Assembly (NCBI GenBank): GCA_913054215.1
Contig: CAJXJE010000022.1
Span: 1 to 8,851, forward strand
Direction of reading: 5' to 3'
From: an uncultured Candidatus Peregrinibacteria bacterium
Lineage (GTDB): Bacteria > Patescibacteriota > Gracilibacteria > Peribacterales > Peribacteraceae
Length of the DNA stretch: 8,851 bases
The notes below the pieces were generated by a model, which was not told the origin of the DNA, did no database searches, and saw only the letters and a program-made list of their open reading frames with translations. Positions 1 to 6,969 of this stretch are shown here, piece after piece; position 1 is the first letter of the stretch, and every line of letters starts with the position of its first letter. The position numbers and the translations under genes were made by a program.

Positions 1-1112
1 CTGGATTACCAGAGGGCATTACGCGGTCTCTGCGTAGTGTGTGGAACAGTGATGCTATAGCGGCTACGATTGCCTCTCGTATTGCAGCCGTCTTAGACCG
101 TCCACGTGGCGAGGTAACCATACGAAAAGAGGATGATGAGATTACCTTTGAAGGAGTAGGATTTTTAGGGAAAGAAGTTGATGTAGAGCGTACAGCAGCA
201 CTGACTATTGATGCCCTAGAGCGCGGCATTACCGATATTCATCTTTCCGTAGTTGAGAAGCAACCTATCATGCATGTTCTGGACTCCGATTTGCAAGACA
301 GTGGTATCCGGGAAGTGATCGCTATTGGAGAATCTATTTTTGCACGGTCTCCTTCTGCTCGTCGTCATAATATTCGTGCAGGTCTTTCGAAGTTTAACGG
401 ACACACCATTGCGCAAGGAGAGACGTTCTCCTTTAACGAAGTGCTTGGTCCCGTAAATGCGCAGACTGGATATGTGAAGGAGTTGGTGATCTTGGGAGAT
501 AAGACATTGCCAGATTATGGTGGAGGGCTGTGTCAGGTGAGTACTACTGCGTATCGAGGCATTTGGGAGTATGGCTACCCAATAGCTGACCGAAGGAATC
601 ACAGCTTTGCAGTATCCTATTACTCGCCTCAGGGAACAGATGCGACAATCTATCCTCCGTATTCGGATATGAAGTTTGTCAATGATGGTCCCAGTGATAT
701 TTTGATACAAACACATGTCGAGGGTGACAGTGCGTTCTTTATTTATTATGGGATGCGCGATAAGCGTGAGGTAGAAATTATCGGCCCGTATGTGTGGGAT
801 AAACGTGAGCCCCCGAAAGATCGCACGGAATACACTACAGATCTTCCCCCTGGAGAGACGCGCATTGTTGGAAAGGCAGTACCCGGCATGCAGTCTGCAT
901 GGTTTCGTGTCACCAAAGAAGATGGCAAAGAGACCATCGATCCGTTTTATTCCTACTACGAAGCACGGCCGAACTTTACACAGATAGGAGCTTCGATTGT
1001 GTCAAAAGAGCCTGTGACGGGACTTGATTCCAAGGATCTTCTTGATAATAGACAAAAGCGTCTTACAAAGCGCAAGCGTTCTTCACGTCGCTCACGACAC
1101 TACCGGCTCTAA
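1..1112 (+). CDS. VanW-family cell-envelope protein, 5'-truncated by window edge
   Basis: The reading frame is open to the left edge (first whole codon at base 3), so the gene starts outside the window; the GTG at 39 is only an internal candidate. Numbered from that GTG, residues about 5-95 resemble the PG4-type putative peptidoglycan-binding domain that often precedes VanW domains. Residues about 104-245 are the VanW domain: an R-x-x-NI segment, then NGHTIAQGETFSFNEVLGPV, then the signature GGGLCQVSTT (161-170) and an HSFAVSYYSPQGTDATIYPP-like stretch. A beta-rich tail follows and the protein ends in a very basic segment rich in Lys and Arg. VanW proteins occur in some vancomycin-resistance clusters and widely in Patescibacteria, but their biochemical role is not established; an envelope role is inferred. 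A signal peptide or membrane anchor would lie upstream. The last 50 bp overlap recO on the opposite strand. The family call is firm. Confidence 0.9.
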   Translation, partial: GLPEGITRSLRSVWNSDAIAATIASRIAAVLDRPRGEVTIRKEDDEITFEGVGFLGKEVDVERTAALTIDALERGITDIHLSVVEKQPIMHVLDSDLQDSGIREVIAIGESIFARSPSARRHNIRAGLSKFNGHTIAQGETFSFNEVLGPVNAQTGYVKELVILGDKTLPDYGGGLCQVSTTAYRGIWEYGYPIADRRNHSFAVSYYSPQGTDATIYPPYSDMKFVNDGPSDILIQTHVEGDSAFFIYYGMRDKREVEIIGPYVWDKREPPKDRTEYTTDLPPGETRIVGKAVPGMQSAWFRVTKEDGKETIDPFYSYYEARPNFTQIGASIVSKEPVTGLDSKDLLDNRQKRLTKRKRSSRRSRHYRL

Positions 1113-1713
1113 GTGGCCTAGAACTGATTTCTGATAGCAGCTTAGCACAGAGACCAGAAAATACCTTTCGATCATGATCTGAAAGTTCGGGGAGATCTTT
1201 CCATGAACCCTGCGCTGCTAGAGTAAGAAATTCTTTCTGCGTATCGGAACACTGTTGAAAATACGCATTGCTTGCCTCAGGTAGCAGGCCGAGAATTTTG
1301 AGTAACCGAATCGTAAATGGTAATACACACTGATCATTTCCAGCACTGCACTGTTCTAAGAATGTGTGTGTGGCTTCAAAGAGATCTGCCATGGGTTCTT
1401 CGTCATGCAGCGTATTGAGTAGTAGTTCTATGCCCTGTTGAGCATTGAGGAAGGCGGTAATATCTTTGCAATCAAACAGGGATATTTTCTGTACGTCAGA
1501 AATCATATATCCTGCTGATCCTTCGCGTACTTGCAGTTTGATGTGTTGAAGGGGCAACAGTGATCCCCCCATTTTACTAGTGAGCTTGCGGACACTCCTG
1601 GCTCTGGCTGCGATTTTTCCTCGTTCCTTGGTAAAGAGAATACAAAAACGATCTGCTTCACCAACATCGTGTGTATTAAGGATGATGGCCTCGAGGGTAA
1701 TAGTTTTTCCCAT
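1063..1713 (-). CDS. recO: DNA repair protein RecO
   Basis: RecO anneals single-stranded DNA and, with RecR (and RecF), loads RecA onto SSB-coated gaps. The N-terminal OB fold is recognisable over residues 1-80: the LEAIILNTHDVGEADRFCIL and FTKERGKIAARARSVRK segments match the family pattern of a strand, a GEADR turn and a T-x-E-x-G-K strand. The remainder is a helical domain containing FTIRLLKILGLLPEA, equivalent to the family LL..LG..P segment. The four-cysteine zinc site found in many RecO proteins is not present. I chose ATG at 1713 (216 aa) because family homology begins there and it sits 20 bp after the upstream TPR stop codon; an in-frame ATG at 1791 would add 26 unlike residues and overlap the TPR gene. 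There is no Shine-Dalgarno; the start is preceded by CTCCCT. It is probably co-transcribed with the TPR gene. Confidence 0.85.
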   Translation of the reverse strand: MGKTITLEAIILNTHDVGEADRFCILFTKERGKIAARARSVRKLTSKMGGSLLPLQHIKLQVREGSAGYMISDVQKISLFDCKDITAFLNAQQGIELLLNTLHDEEPMADLFEATHTFLEQCSAGNDQCVLPFTIRLLKILGLLPEASNAYFQQCSDTQKEFLTLAAQGSWKDLPELSDHDRKVFSGLCAKLLSEISSRPLRAGSVVSDVKNACAL

Positions 1714-1733
1714 AGGGAGCACATAAGTGAAGA

Positions 1734-2345
1734 TTACAAGGTTTTCCCTTTCTGCAATACTGTTTCGAGTTTTTGCACAGCTTTTATGCATTCTAGTGCT
1801 TTGAGATTTTCTGGGTCGAGTTCCAACGCTCTATCAAAGAGTGATTTTGCTTTGACGATGTTGCGTGTTTGAAGGTACGAGACACCGAGGTCACAGAGTG
1901 TCAGTGGATTTTCATTATCAAGATTGAGTGCACGTTCTAAGGTGACGATACCCTGTGCACGTTGGCCAGAGCTAAAGAGTGCCCAACCAAGACAGCGGAG
2001 AATTTCTGCGTTATTTGGTCGGATCATGTTCGCTTTTTTCAGGTGCACTATTCCCGACTCCCACTTTTGTTCGATAGAACGTAAAAATCCTAGGATGTAG
2101 TGCCCAGTATAACTTTCTTCATCCAAGGCGGTCGCACGTGCTGCTGCCGCTTGTGCGCGGTCAAAGTGTTCGAGGCTGAGTTCGTTATCTGCTACTTCTT
2201 CCAATGCAGAAATATTTTCTGGGTCTTCTATTAAAAGCTCCTCCAGAATAATAAGTGCATCGCAGTTTTGTCCCGTGAGCTTTAGTTGCTCAGCTTCTTC
2301 CAGCCGCTCTAGCGTTTTGCTAATAGGAGAAGAGTCGTCGTACAT
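1734..2345 (-). CDS. Tetratricopeptide-repeat protein
   Basis: The product is a soluble all-helical protein of 203 residues made almost entirely of about five TPR units of 33-35 residues. The clearest are two consecutive units, one beginning AEILRCLGWALF and ending LNLDNEN, the next beginning PLTLCDLGVSYLQ and ending LELDPEN; they carry the usual small and aromatic TPR positions and end-of-repeat Pro or Asn. No signal peptide or membrane segment is visible, so it is probably cytoplasmic. TPR arrays bind proteins, but the partner cannot be inferred from the sequence. ATG at 2345 is preferred over an in-frame TTG at 2354, which lies directly after a TGA. There is no Shine-Dalgarno; a TATACT element 16 nt upstream suggests a very short leader. 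recO follows 20 bp downstream. The fold is certain, the function unknown. Confidence 0.85.
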   Translation of the reverse strand: MYDDSSPISKTLERLEEAEQLKLTGQNCDALIILEELLIEDPENISALEEVADNELSLEHFDRAQAAAARATALDEESYTGHYILGFLRSIEQKWESGIVHLKKANMIRPNNAEILRCLGWALFSSGQRAQGIVTLERALNLDNENPLTLCDLGVSYLQTRNIVKAKSLFDRALELDPENLKALECIKAVQKLETVLQKGKTL

Positions 2346-2361
2346 CGCTAACAATCATTCT

Positions 2362-2367
2362 AGTATA
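2362..2367 (-). promoter_or_regulatory. Candidate -10 element (TATACT) for the TPR-recO unit
   Basis: On the minus strand the hexamer TATACT matches the sigma-70 -10 consensus at five of six positions and continues as TATACTAGAATG. Sixteen bases separate it from the ATG at 2345, predicting a leader of roughly 10 nt. No good -35 box lies 16-18 bp upstream. The same octamer TATACTAG occurs upstream of the next minus-strand gene. The call rests on motif and position only. Confidence 0.45.
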
Positions 2368-2413
2368 TCTTTGTGTTTCGCAAAGCATTACAAGAAGAAA
2401 ATTTGCTTATGGT

Positions 2414-2677
2414 TTAATTGCCGTACACAAAGAAGTATGCCGCATTAAATATGGCTTTTGCCGATAGGACGATAGCCATACCAAACAAAGCTCCTATCAT
2501 GAGGTTTTTTCCTTTATTCTTGTTTTCTTCGCTAATAAAACCCGAAATATACATAAGAGAACCTATAAGGAAAGCCGCTGCTGCTACAGCAAAAATCGTT
2601 ACTTCCAGTGTTCCAATAAGGTTATTGATCACATCTGACCAAGTAATGCCGCCTGCATACAGTCCACTTACACTCAT
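2414..2677 (-). CDS. Small two-helix membrane protein, pilin-like (TrbC/VirB2 type)
   Basis: This is an 87-residue protein with two predicted membrane helices, about residues 24-48 (TIFAVAAAAFLIGSLMYISG) and 58-84, joined by a short basic loop around residues 50-57 (EENKNKGK). That architecture, with a Gly/Ala-rich helix pair and a positive loop, matches the TrbC/VirB2-like pilin family that is abundant and often unassigned in Patescibacteria. VirB2-type proteins form type IV secretion pili; whether this one is secreted, assembled or simply sits in the membrane cannot be decided here, and no other type IV secretion gene is visible. There is no cleavable long N-terminal leader. The gene is divergent from the penicillin-binding protein gene. 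The ATG at 2677 follows TATACTAGGAAT with only 6 nt between the -10 hexamer and the start codon, so the mRNA may be leaderless. The opposite strand is open over nearly the same span, but membrane-protein logic favours this strand. Confidence 0.7.
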   Translation of the reverse strand: MSVSGLYAGGITWSDVINNLIGTLEVTIFAVAAAAFLIGSLMYISGFISEENKNKGKNLMIGALFGMAIVLSAKAIFNAAYFFVYGN

Positions 2678-2683
2678 ATTCCT

Positions 2684-2689
2684 AGTATA
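2684..2689 (-). promoter_or_regulatory. Candidate -10 element (TATACT) for the pilin-like gene
   Basis: The minus strand reads TATACT, then AGGAAT, then the ATG at 2677. A transcript starting about 7 nt after the hexamer would begin at or next to the start codon. A TTGACA lies upstream on the same strand (plus positions 2700-2705), but only 10 bp from the hexamer, too close to be its -35 box. The octamer TATACTAG is shared with the TPR gene upstream region. Confidence 0.45.
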
Positions 2690-2693
2690 GACA

Positions 2694-2699
2694 TATAAT
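2694..2699 (+). promoter_or_regulatory. Candidate -10 element (TATAAT) for the penicillin-binding protein gene
   Basis: A perfect TATAAT lies on the plus strand, back to back with the minus-strand TATACT at 2684-2689. It would start transcription near 2706, giving a leader of about 60 nt to the GTG at 2765. It overlaps the TTG at 2699, which argues against that codon as the real start. No convincing -35 hexamer is seen 16-18 bp upstream. Confidence 0.4.
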
Positions 2700-2764
2700 T
2701 GTCAAAATTCACCATTTTTTACGGTATACGGTACACTACTCTCCACCTTCTCTTTTTTCTCTCT

Positions 2765-5700
2765 GTGATCCCATTCCGACGTCGTAGTTTTCATTCCAGA
2801 ACTTTGGGCACCAAGCGTGCATCACTGCCTCGTGTTTCTGTAAACTCGTCAGGAGCATTAGAACGTGTGAGAAGAGGAGCGCAGAAACTATGGCAACGTG
2901 TTCATCGCAACAAGAGCCGTCGCAAATCTGTGTTCTTCAAAGTGTGTGCTGGCGTCATTGGCGTGGGTATTCTGTACGGCGCAATGATTTGGTTTACCCT
3001 TCCAGACATTTCTGATCCTACGAGTTTATTGGCATCACAGAGTACGGTGATCACGGATCGCAATGGTATAGAACTGTATCGACTGTTTAATGAAGAAGAT
3101 CGTACGTTTATTCCTGGGAGTAGTATTCCACTACACATGAAAAAAGCAGCCATTGCTATAGAGGATGAACGTTTCTATGACCGTGGTTGTTTGGACTTGC
3201 GTGCAATTGCTCGTGCAGTCTTCTTTCTTGGCCGTGCTGGTGGAGGTTCTACAATTACGAGACAGCTCGCGCGCAATGCTCTCAACTTGCAGCGAGAAAA
3301 TCGCTACCAACGAAAGATCAAAGAGCTCATTCTTGGTTGTCAGCTTGAGGGGCAGTTTGAAAAAGAGGAACTGTTGGAGTTGTATCTCAACTGGATTCCG
3401 TTCGGTCGCAATGCCTACGGAGTAGAACAAGCTGCCAAGCAGTACTTTAATACGACTGCAGACAAGCTGACCCTTGCGCAGAGTGTGATACTTGCAGCGC
3501 TTCCTCAGCGTCCATCGTACTTCAGCCCGTATGGGTTTCATGTACATACAGAAGTAGAGGAGAACGTGCATGAGGGTATTGTGAATGGATCGATTACGAA
3601 GGTGTCAGATATCGACTCTGAAGACATCACTATTGGTCTGCTTGGAGCAAATGCTGGAACCGGTTCCGTGTTGCTCTATATAGGAGGGAGAACAGATCAA
3701 GTGCTTCGTAACATGCAAAACCAAGACCTCATTATCGAAGCCGAGCGTTTAGTTGCTTTAGAAGAACTCGAAGAAATGGTGTTTGAGCCTTCACGTGAAA
3801 ACATTCGGGCTCCACACTTTGTCTTGTGGGTGCGAGACCAAGTAGAGGAGATGTTTGAAGGTACATCCGAAGAAGGACTCTTAGAGCAGGGAGGTTTGCG
3901 GATAGAAACGTCACTAGATTGGGATTTGCAACAGCGTGCAGAGAGTACTGTTGGACGTCACAGAGAAGATCTTGTTGCTCGGTATGGTGGGGAGAACATG
4001 GCACTTGTTGCAGTGGATCTTCAGACGAATGAAATCGTCGCGTACGTTGGTAACATGGATTACAACGACACGGAAAATGGAGGGAAGATCGACATGGCGA
4101 GATCTCCACGGCAACCGGGGTCTTCCTTCAAGCCGTTTGTGTATGCCTCTGCATTCCAAAAAGGATATAATCCAGCAACGCCTATCTATGATGTGAAGAC
4201 AAAGATCGGAGACGATGAGCCACAGAACTTTGACGGTAAATTTTTGGGTCTGATGACTATGCGTAGCGCACTTGGTGCTTCACGTAATGTGCCCGCAGCC
4301 AAGACGTATTTCTTAGCAGGTCAAGAAAATCAAATCCTCACACTGGTGGCAGCTCTTGGAGCGCCTACGCCACTCAAACGCAAAGAAGAGTTACAAATTG
4401 AACGCGGAGAGTTTGATTATGGTTGGCCTTTAGCGCTTGGAGCAGCCGAAACACCACTACTCGAAATGGTGAATGCGTATGGCGCCATTGCACGTGGTGG
4501 TCGAGAAAAGCCTATCATCAGCATCCGAAAAATTACGGATAGAAAAGGAAATCTCTTGTATACAGCAAAGGATAGCGGGGATGGAAAAGAGGTTCTTGAT
4601 GAACGCATCGCGTATCAAATTACTTCGATACTCAGCGACGAGTCCGTTCGTCCAGAAGAGTATTGGAGAACGCAGCTCACCATTCCAGGATACAAGACTG
4701 CAGCAAAGACGGGGACGAGTAACAAGTGCCTAGAGTGGAAAGACGTCCCAGTACTAGACAGTGAAACTGGAGAGCCTATCCCAGGCAAGATGCGCAAAGC
4801 TTGTTTGCTTCGCAAGCCCGATAACGCTTGGCTTATTGGCTATACTCCCAATCTCATTGCTGGAGTATGGGTGGGTAATGCCAATTCTGCTTCTATGTTT
4901 GATAAAGCGGGAGGTTTAAATACCGCAAGTCCCATCTGGCGAGACTTTATGGCTTCGGCTCATCGAACGTTTGAAAACCCGAAGACGGTATTTGATAAAC
5001 CCGACGGTCTTATTACCCCACAAATCTCTACGCTTTCTGGTGAGTTTCCAACAGAGTGCACACCGGTTGCGTTTCGTCGTGCGGATATATTCCTTAAAGA
5101 GCGAGCACCATCCAAGAAAGATCCTGCCTGTGTAAATCTTACGATCGATAAGGTAACTAAGCTTCTGGCATCGGAGGAATGTCCTATTGATGCACAGGAA
5201 GAGGGGAGTTTTATTGTGGCTCATAGTCTGCTTCCAGAGCGTTGGCCTACATGGGAAGATGGTGTGCGTAAATGGGTCTCAGAGCAGATGGAGCTGTGGT
5301 ATGCAACACCAGATCATTCCGGTGCACTCCTCCCTATGCCCGTAGCCCCTACAGAAGATTGCACGTTAGCGCTAACCCCTGGGCGTCTCGAAAAACCTTC
5401 GGTTAATATCGTTATGCCAGCACCCAACGGCACTGCTACGTATCCTAGCTTTAAACCCAAGCTGAAAATTGAATCGAAAGCTAAAGTGCTGTCAGTGATG
5501 TATTCCATTGATGGAAGGAAAGTAGTGAAGGTCGATATCGCACCATTTACACAAGTGATTCGTGTGCCACACAGTATATCTGAATCTGGTCAGCACACAC
5601 TGTCCATCGAGCTTATTGATGAGTATTACAACAAGGCTACTGCCCGTGTGAATTTCTCTTTCAAAGCAGATGAACGTCCTCCACAAGTACGTATCACGAT

Positions 5701-5950
5701 TCCTAAAGGGGATATTCGTTTACCGAGAAGAGGAGAGTTACATGTGGAGGTCGATGCAGCGGATCAAGAAGGCGGGATCAAATATGTACAGTTCTATCTG
5801 GATAATACTTTACTGACGACGAAGCCAAAAGAGCCATATGAGATGACGTACAAACTCACCCAAGATCCTGGAGTCTATCAGCTGAAAGTGAAGGCTGTGG
5901 ATACGTCCGGAAATGTTGCGGAGGATATCAGAACACTTACAGTTGACTAG
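2765..5950 (+). CDS. Class A penicillin-binding protein (bifunctional glycosyltransferase/transpeptidase, PBP1A type) with C-terminal Ig-like domains
   Basis: The enzyme polymerises lipid II into glycan strands and cross-links the stem peptides outside the cytoplasmic membrane. Numbered from GTG at 2765 (1061 aa): a basic cytoplasmic tail 1-54; a membrane anchor 55-79; a GT51 domain about 100-260 with the catalytic Glu of EDERF at 133, GGSTITRQ about 160-167, and the RKIKE and LELYLNWIPFG motifs. The transpeptidase has SSFK (Ser453, Lys456), SRN (506-508) and KTGTS (Lys648). Then come a cysteine-containing linker (about 743-875) and two tandem Ig-like beta domains (about 876-966 and 972-1061). 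Oddities: the usual His and Gly of EDxxFxxHxG are Arg140 and Cys142, and about 30 residues bounded by Cys655 and Cys680 follow KTG. The first in-frame ATG is inside the membrane helix, so initiation is at a non-ATG codon: GTG 2765 is preferred, TTG 2699 or TTG 2804 are possible. No Shine-Dalgarno is present. The 3' end overlaps yebC by 14 bp. Confidence 0.93.
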   Translation: MIPFRRRSFHSRTLGTKRASLPRVSVNSSGALERVRRGAQKLWQRVHRNKSRRKSVFFKVCAGVIGVGILYGAMIWFTLPDISDPTSLLASQSTVITDRNGIELYRLFNEEDRTFIPGSSIPLHMKKAAIAIEDERFYDRGCLDLRAIARAVFFLGRAGGGSTITRQLARNALNLQRENRYQRKIKELILGCQLEGQFEKEELLELYLNWIPFGRNAYGVEQAAKQYFNTTADKLTLAQSVILAALPQRPSYFSPYGFHVHTEVEENVHEGIVNGSITKVSDIDSEDITIGLLGANAGTGSVLLYIGGRTDQVLRNMQNQDLIIEAERLVALEELEEMVFEPSRENIRAPHFVLWVRDQVEEMFEGTSEEGLLEQGGLRIETSLDWDLQQRAESTVGRHREDLVARYGGENMALVAVDLQTNEIVAYVGNMDYNDTENGGKIDMARSPRQPGSSFKPFVYASAFQKGYNPATPIYDVKTKIGDDEPQNFDGKFLGLMTMRSALGASRNVPAAKTYFLAGQENQILTLVAALGAPTPLKRKEELQIERGEFDYGWPLALGAAETPLLEMVNAYGAIARGGREKPIISIRKITDRKGNLLYTAKDSGDGKEVLDERIAYQITSILSDESVRPEEYWRTQLTIPGYKTAAKTGTSNKCLEWKDVPVLDSETGEPIPGKMRKACLLRKPDNAWLIGYTPNLIAGVWVGNANSASMFDKAGGLNTASPIWRDFMASAHRTFENPKTVFDKPDGLITPQISTLSGEFPTECTPVAFRRADIFLKERAPSKKDPACVNLTIDKVTKLLASEECPIDAQEEGSFIVAHSLLPERWPTWEDGVRKWVSEQMELWYATPDHSGALLPMPVAPTEDCTLALTPGRLEKPSVNIVMPAPNGTATYPSFKPKLKIESKAKVLSVMYSIDGRKVVKVDIAPFTQVIRVPHSISESGQHTLSIELIDEYYNKATARVNFSFKADERPPQVRITIPKGDIRLPRRGELHVEVDAADQEGGIKYVQFYLDNTLLTTKPKEPYEMTYKLTQDPGVYQLKVKAVDTSGNVAEDIRTLTVD

Positions 5951-6680
5951 CAACTTCGTCGGTAATATCTGCATTGGTGTGTACGTCTGACACATCCTCA
6001 TCTTCTTCGATGGCGGAGATGAGATCCATTAGTTTTTGTGCAGCTTCTAATTCATCAATCGTTACTTCTTGCAGAGGAACATACTTCATTCCCGCTTCTT
6101 GAATTTCAAGCCCTGCACTTTTTAAGGTGTCGCGTGCTTTTGCCCAAGATGCCGCATCGGTTGTTACCGTAATCATGCCATCGTCGGATTCGATATCTTC
6201 TGCATTGGCATCCATGAGGGAAAGTTCCAAGTCGTCATTGAGTTCTCCATTTGCCATAACTACACCCTTTTGGGTGAACATGAACATCACGGATCCCGAC
6301 TCTGCCATCTTTCCGCCACGACGTTCGATGATTGCGCGAATGTTAGGCAGTGTGCGGTTTTTGTTATCGGTCAGACACTCAATAATCAGTGCAGTACCTC
6401 CTGGTGCGTATGCTTCGTAGGTCACACTCACGGTGAGTTCTCCTTTGAGTTCTCCTGTTCCTTTTTTAATCGAACGATCGATATTGGCATTCGGAACGTT
6501 TGCCGCCTTTGCATTATCTACAGCAGCCTTGAGAGCTGCATTCATTGCGAGGTCTCCGCTGCTTCCTTCGCGTGCTGCGATTTCTATCAGTTTTGCGTGC
6601 TTCGTAAAGATCTTTCCACGCTTAGCGTCAGCCGCGCCTTTCTTATGCTTGATGGATGACCATTTGCTGTGACCAGACAT
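5937..6680 (-). CDS. yebC: YebC/PmpR (TACO1) family protein
   Basis: This 247-residue protein is full length for the family. The N terminus MSGHSKWSSIKHKKGAADAK, followed by RGKIFTKHAK, is the diagnostic YebC signature. Further family blocks are the NIDRSIKKGTGE-like stretch, the YEAYAPGGTALIIECLTDN segment and NRTLPNIRAIIERRGGKM with the following GSVMFMF. The C terminus is markedly acidic. Members have been described as DNA-binding transcriptional regulators (PmpR) and, for the mitochondrial relative TACO1 and some bacterial forms, as translation factors that help ribosomes through difficult sequences. Its position 34 bp behind rpsR, in the same direction, suits a translation role; that link is inference. 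ATG 6680 has no Shine-Dalgarno; the preceding bases are TATCCTCTTCAT. A CATAAT hexamer at 6697-6702 on this strand could give an extra internal promoter, but lacks a -35 box. Confidence 0.95.
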   Translation of the reverse strand: MSGHSKWSSIKHKKGAADAKRGKIFTKHAKLIEIAAREGSSGDLAMNAALKAAVDNAKAANVPNANIDRSIKKGTGELKGELTVSVTYEAYAPGGTALIIECLTDNKNRTLPNIRAIIERRGGKMAESGSVMFMFTQKGVVMANGELNDDLELSLMDANAEDIESDDGMITVTTDAASWAKARDTLKSAGLEIQEAGMKYVPLQEVTIDELEAAQKLMDLISAIEEDEDVSDVHTNADITDEVASQL

Positions 6681-6714
6681 ATGAAGAGGATAACGTATTA
6701 TGGCTTATTTTCCA

Positions 6715-6948
6715 CTATTTCCGGTATGCCATCATTCCCATAAAGCGTGCGCGCTCTACGGAGTTCTTGAGCATCTTCTGGTGCTTTAGACAGACTCCAC
6801 TGTAGTAGCGGGCCATGATGTTACCGAAGTAATCAATGAATGGACGCATGGTTGGGTAGTCCTTGTAGTCGATGTAGGCGATCTCCTTCAGGCAGAATTT
6901 GCATTTCTTGTGGCGGGGATCTGGGCGGCGTTGCTGATTTCGTGACAT
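6715..6948 (-). CDS. rpsR: 30S ribosomal protein S18
   Basis: At 77 residues this is a normal length for S18. The family core is clear: KKCKFCLKEIAYIDYKDY, then a GNIMARYYSGVCLKHQKML stretch and the ERARFMGMMAYR C terminus. Cys16, Cys19, Cys53 and His56 could form a zinc site as in the cysteine-containing (C+) type of S18; the binding itself is inferred. S18 pairs with S6 on the platform of the small subunit. The gene follows rpsF after 21 bp, with neither ssb nor rplI alongside. ATG 6948 has no Shine-Dalgarno; a run of six C lies 7-12 nt upstream of it. Confidence 0.97.
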   Translation of the reverse strand: MSRNQQRRPDPRHKKCKFCLKEIAYIDYKDYPTMRPFIDYFGNIMARYYSGVCLKHQKMLKNSVERARFMGMMAYRK

Positions 6949-6969
6949 GAGTAAGGGGGGAGTGCGTGA

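Noticed and set aside
216..716. 166-codon minus-strand frame within the VanW gene
   Set aside because: The plus strand encodes an unmistakable VanW domain here; the antisense product shows no family features and no start context.
1789..1791. Upstream ATG as the recO start
   Set aside because: It would add 26 residues without RecO similarity and overlap the TPR gene by 58 bp; homology begins at ATG 1713.
2369..2385. CTTTG/CAAAG inverted repeat between the pilin-like and TPR genes as a terminator
   Set aside because: Only five base pairs, AT-rich, and no T-run follows on either strand; it also overlaps the likely promoter region.
2418..2690. 90-codon plus-strand frame opposite the pilin-like gene
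   Set aside because: It covers nearly the same span, but its product has no recognisable family and its composition mirrors the antisense of two membrane helices. The minus-strand product has a coherent two-helix design and a promoter element.
3131..4159. Several minus-strand frames of 81-146 codons inside the PBP gene
   Set aside because: They are antisense to conserved glycosyltransferase and transpeptidase motifs and have no recognisable domains.
6127..6672. Plus-strand frames of 79-129 codons opposite yebC
   Set aside because: YebC is full length and conserved on the minus strand; the plus-strand products are shadows with no family match.
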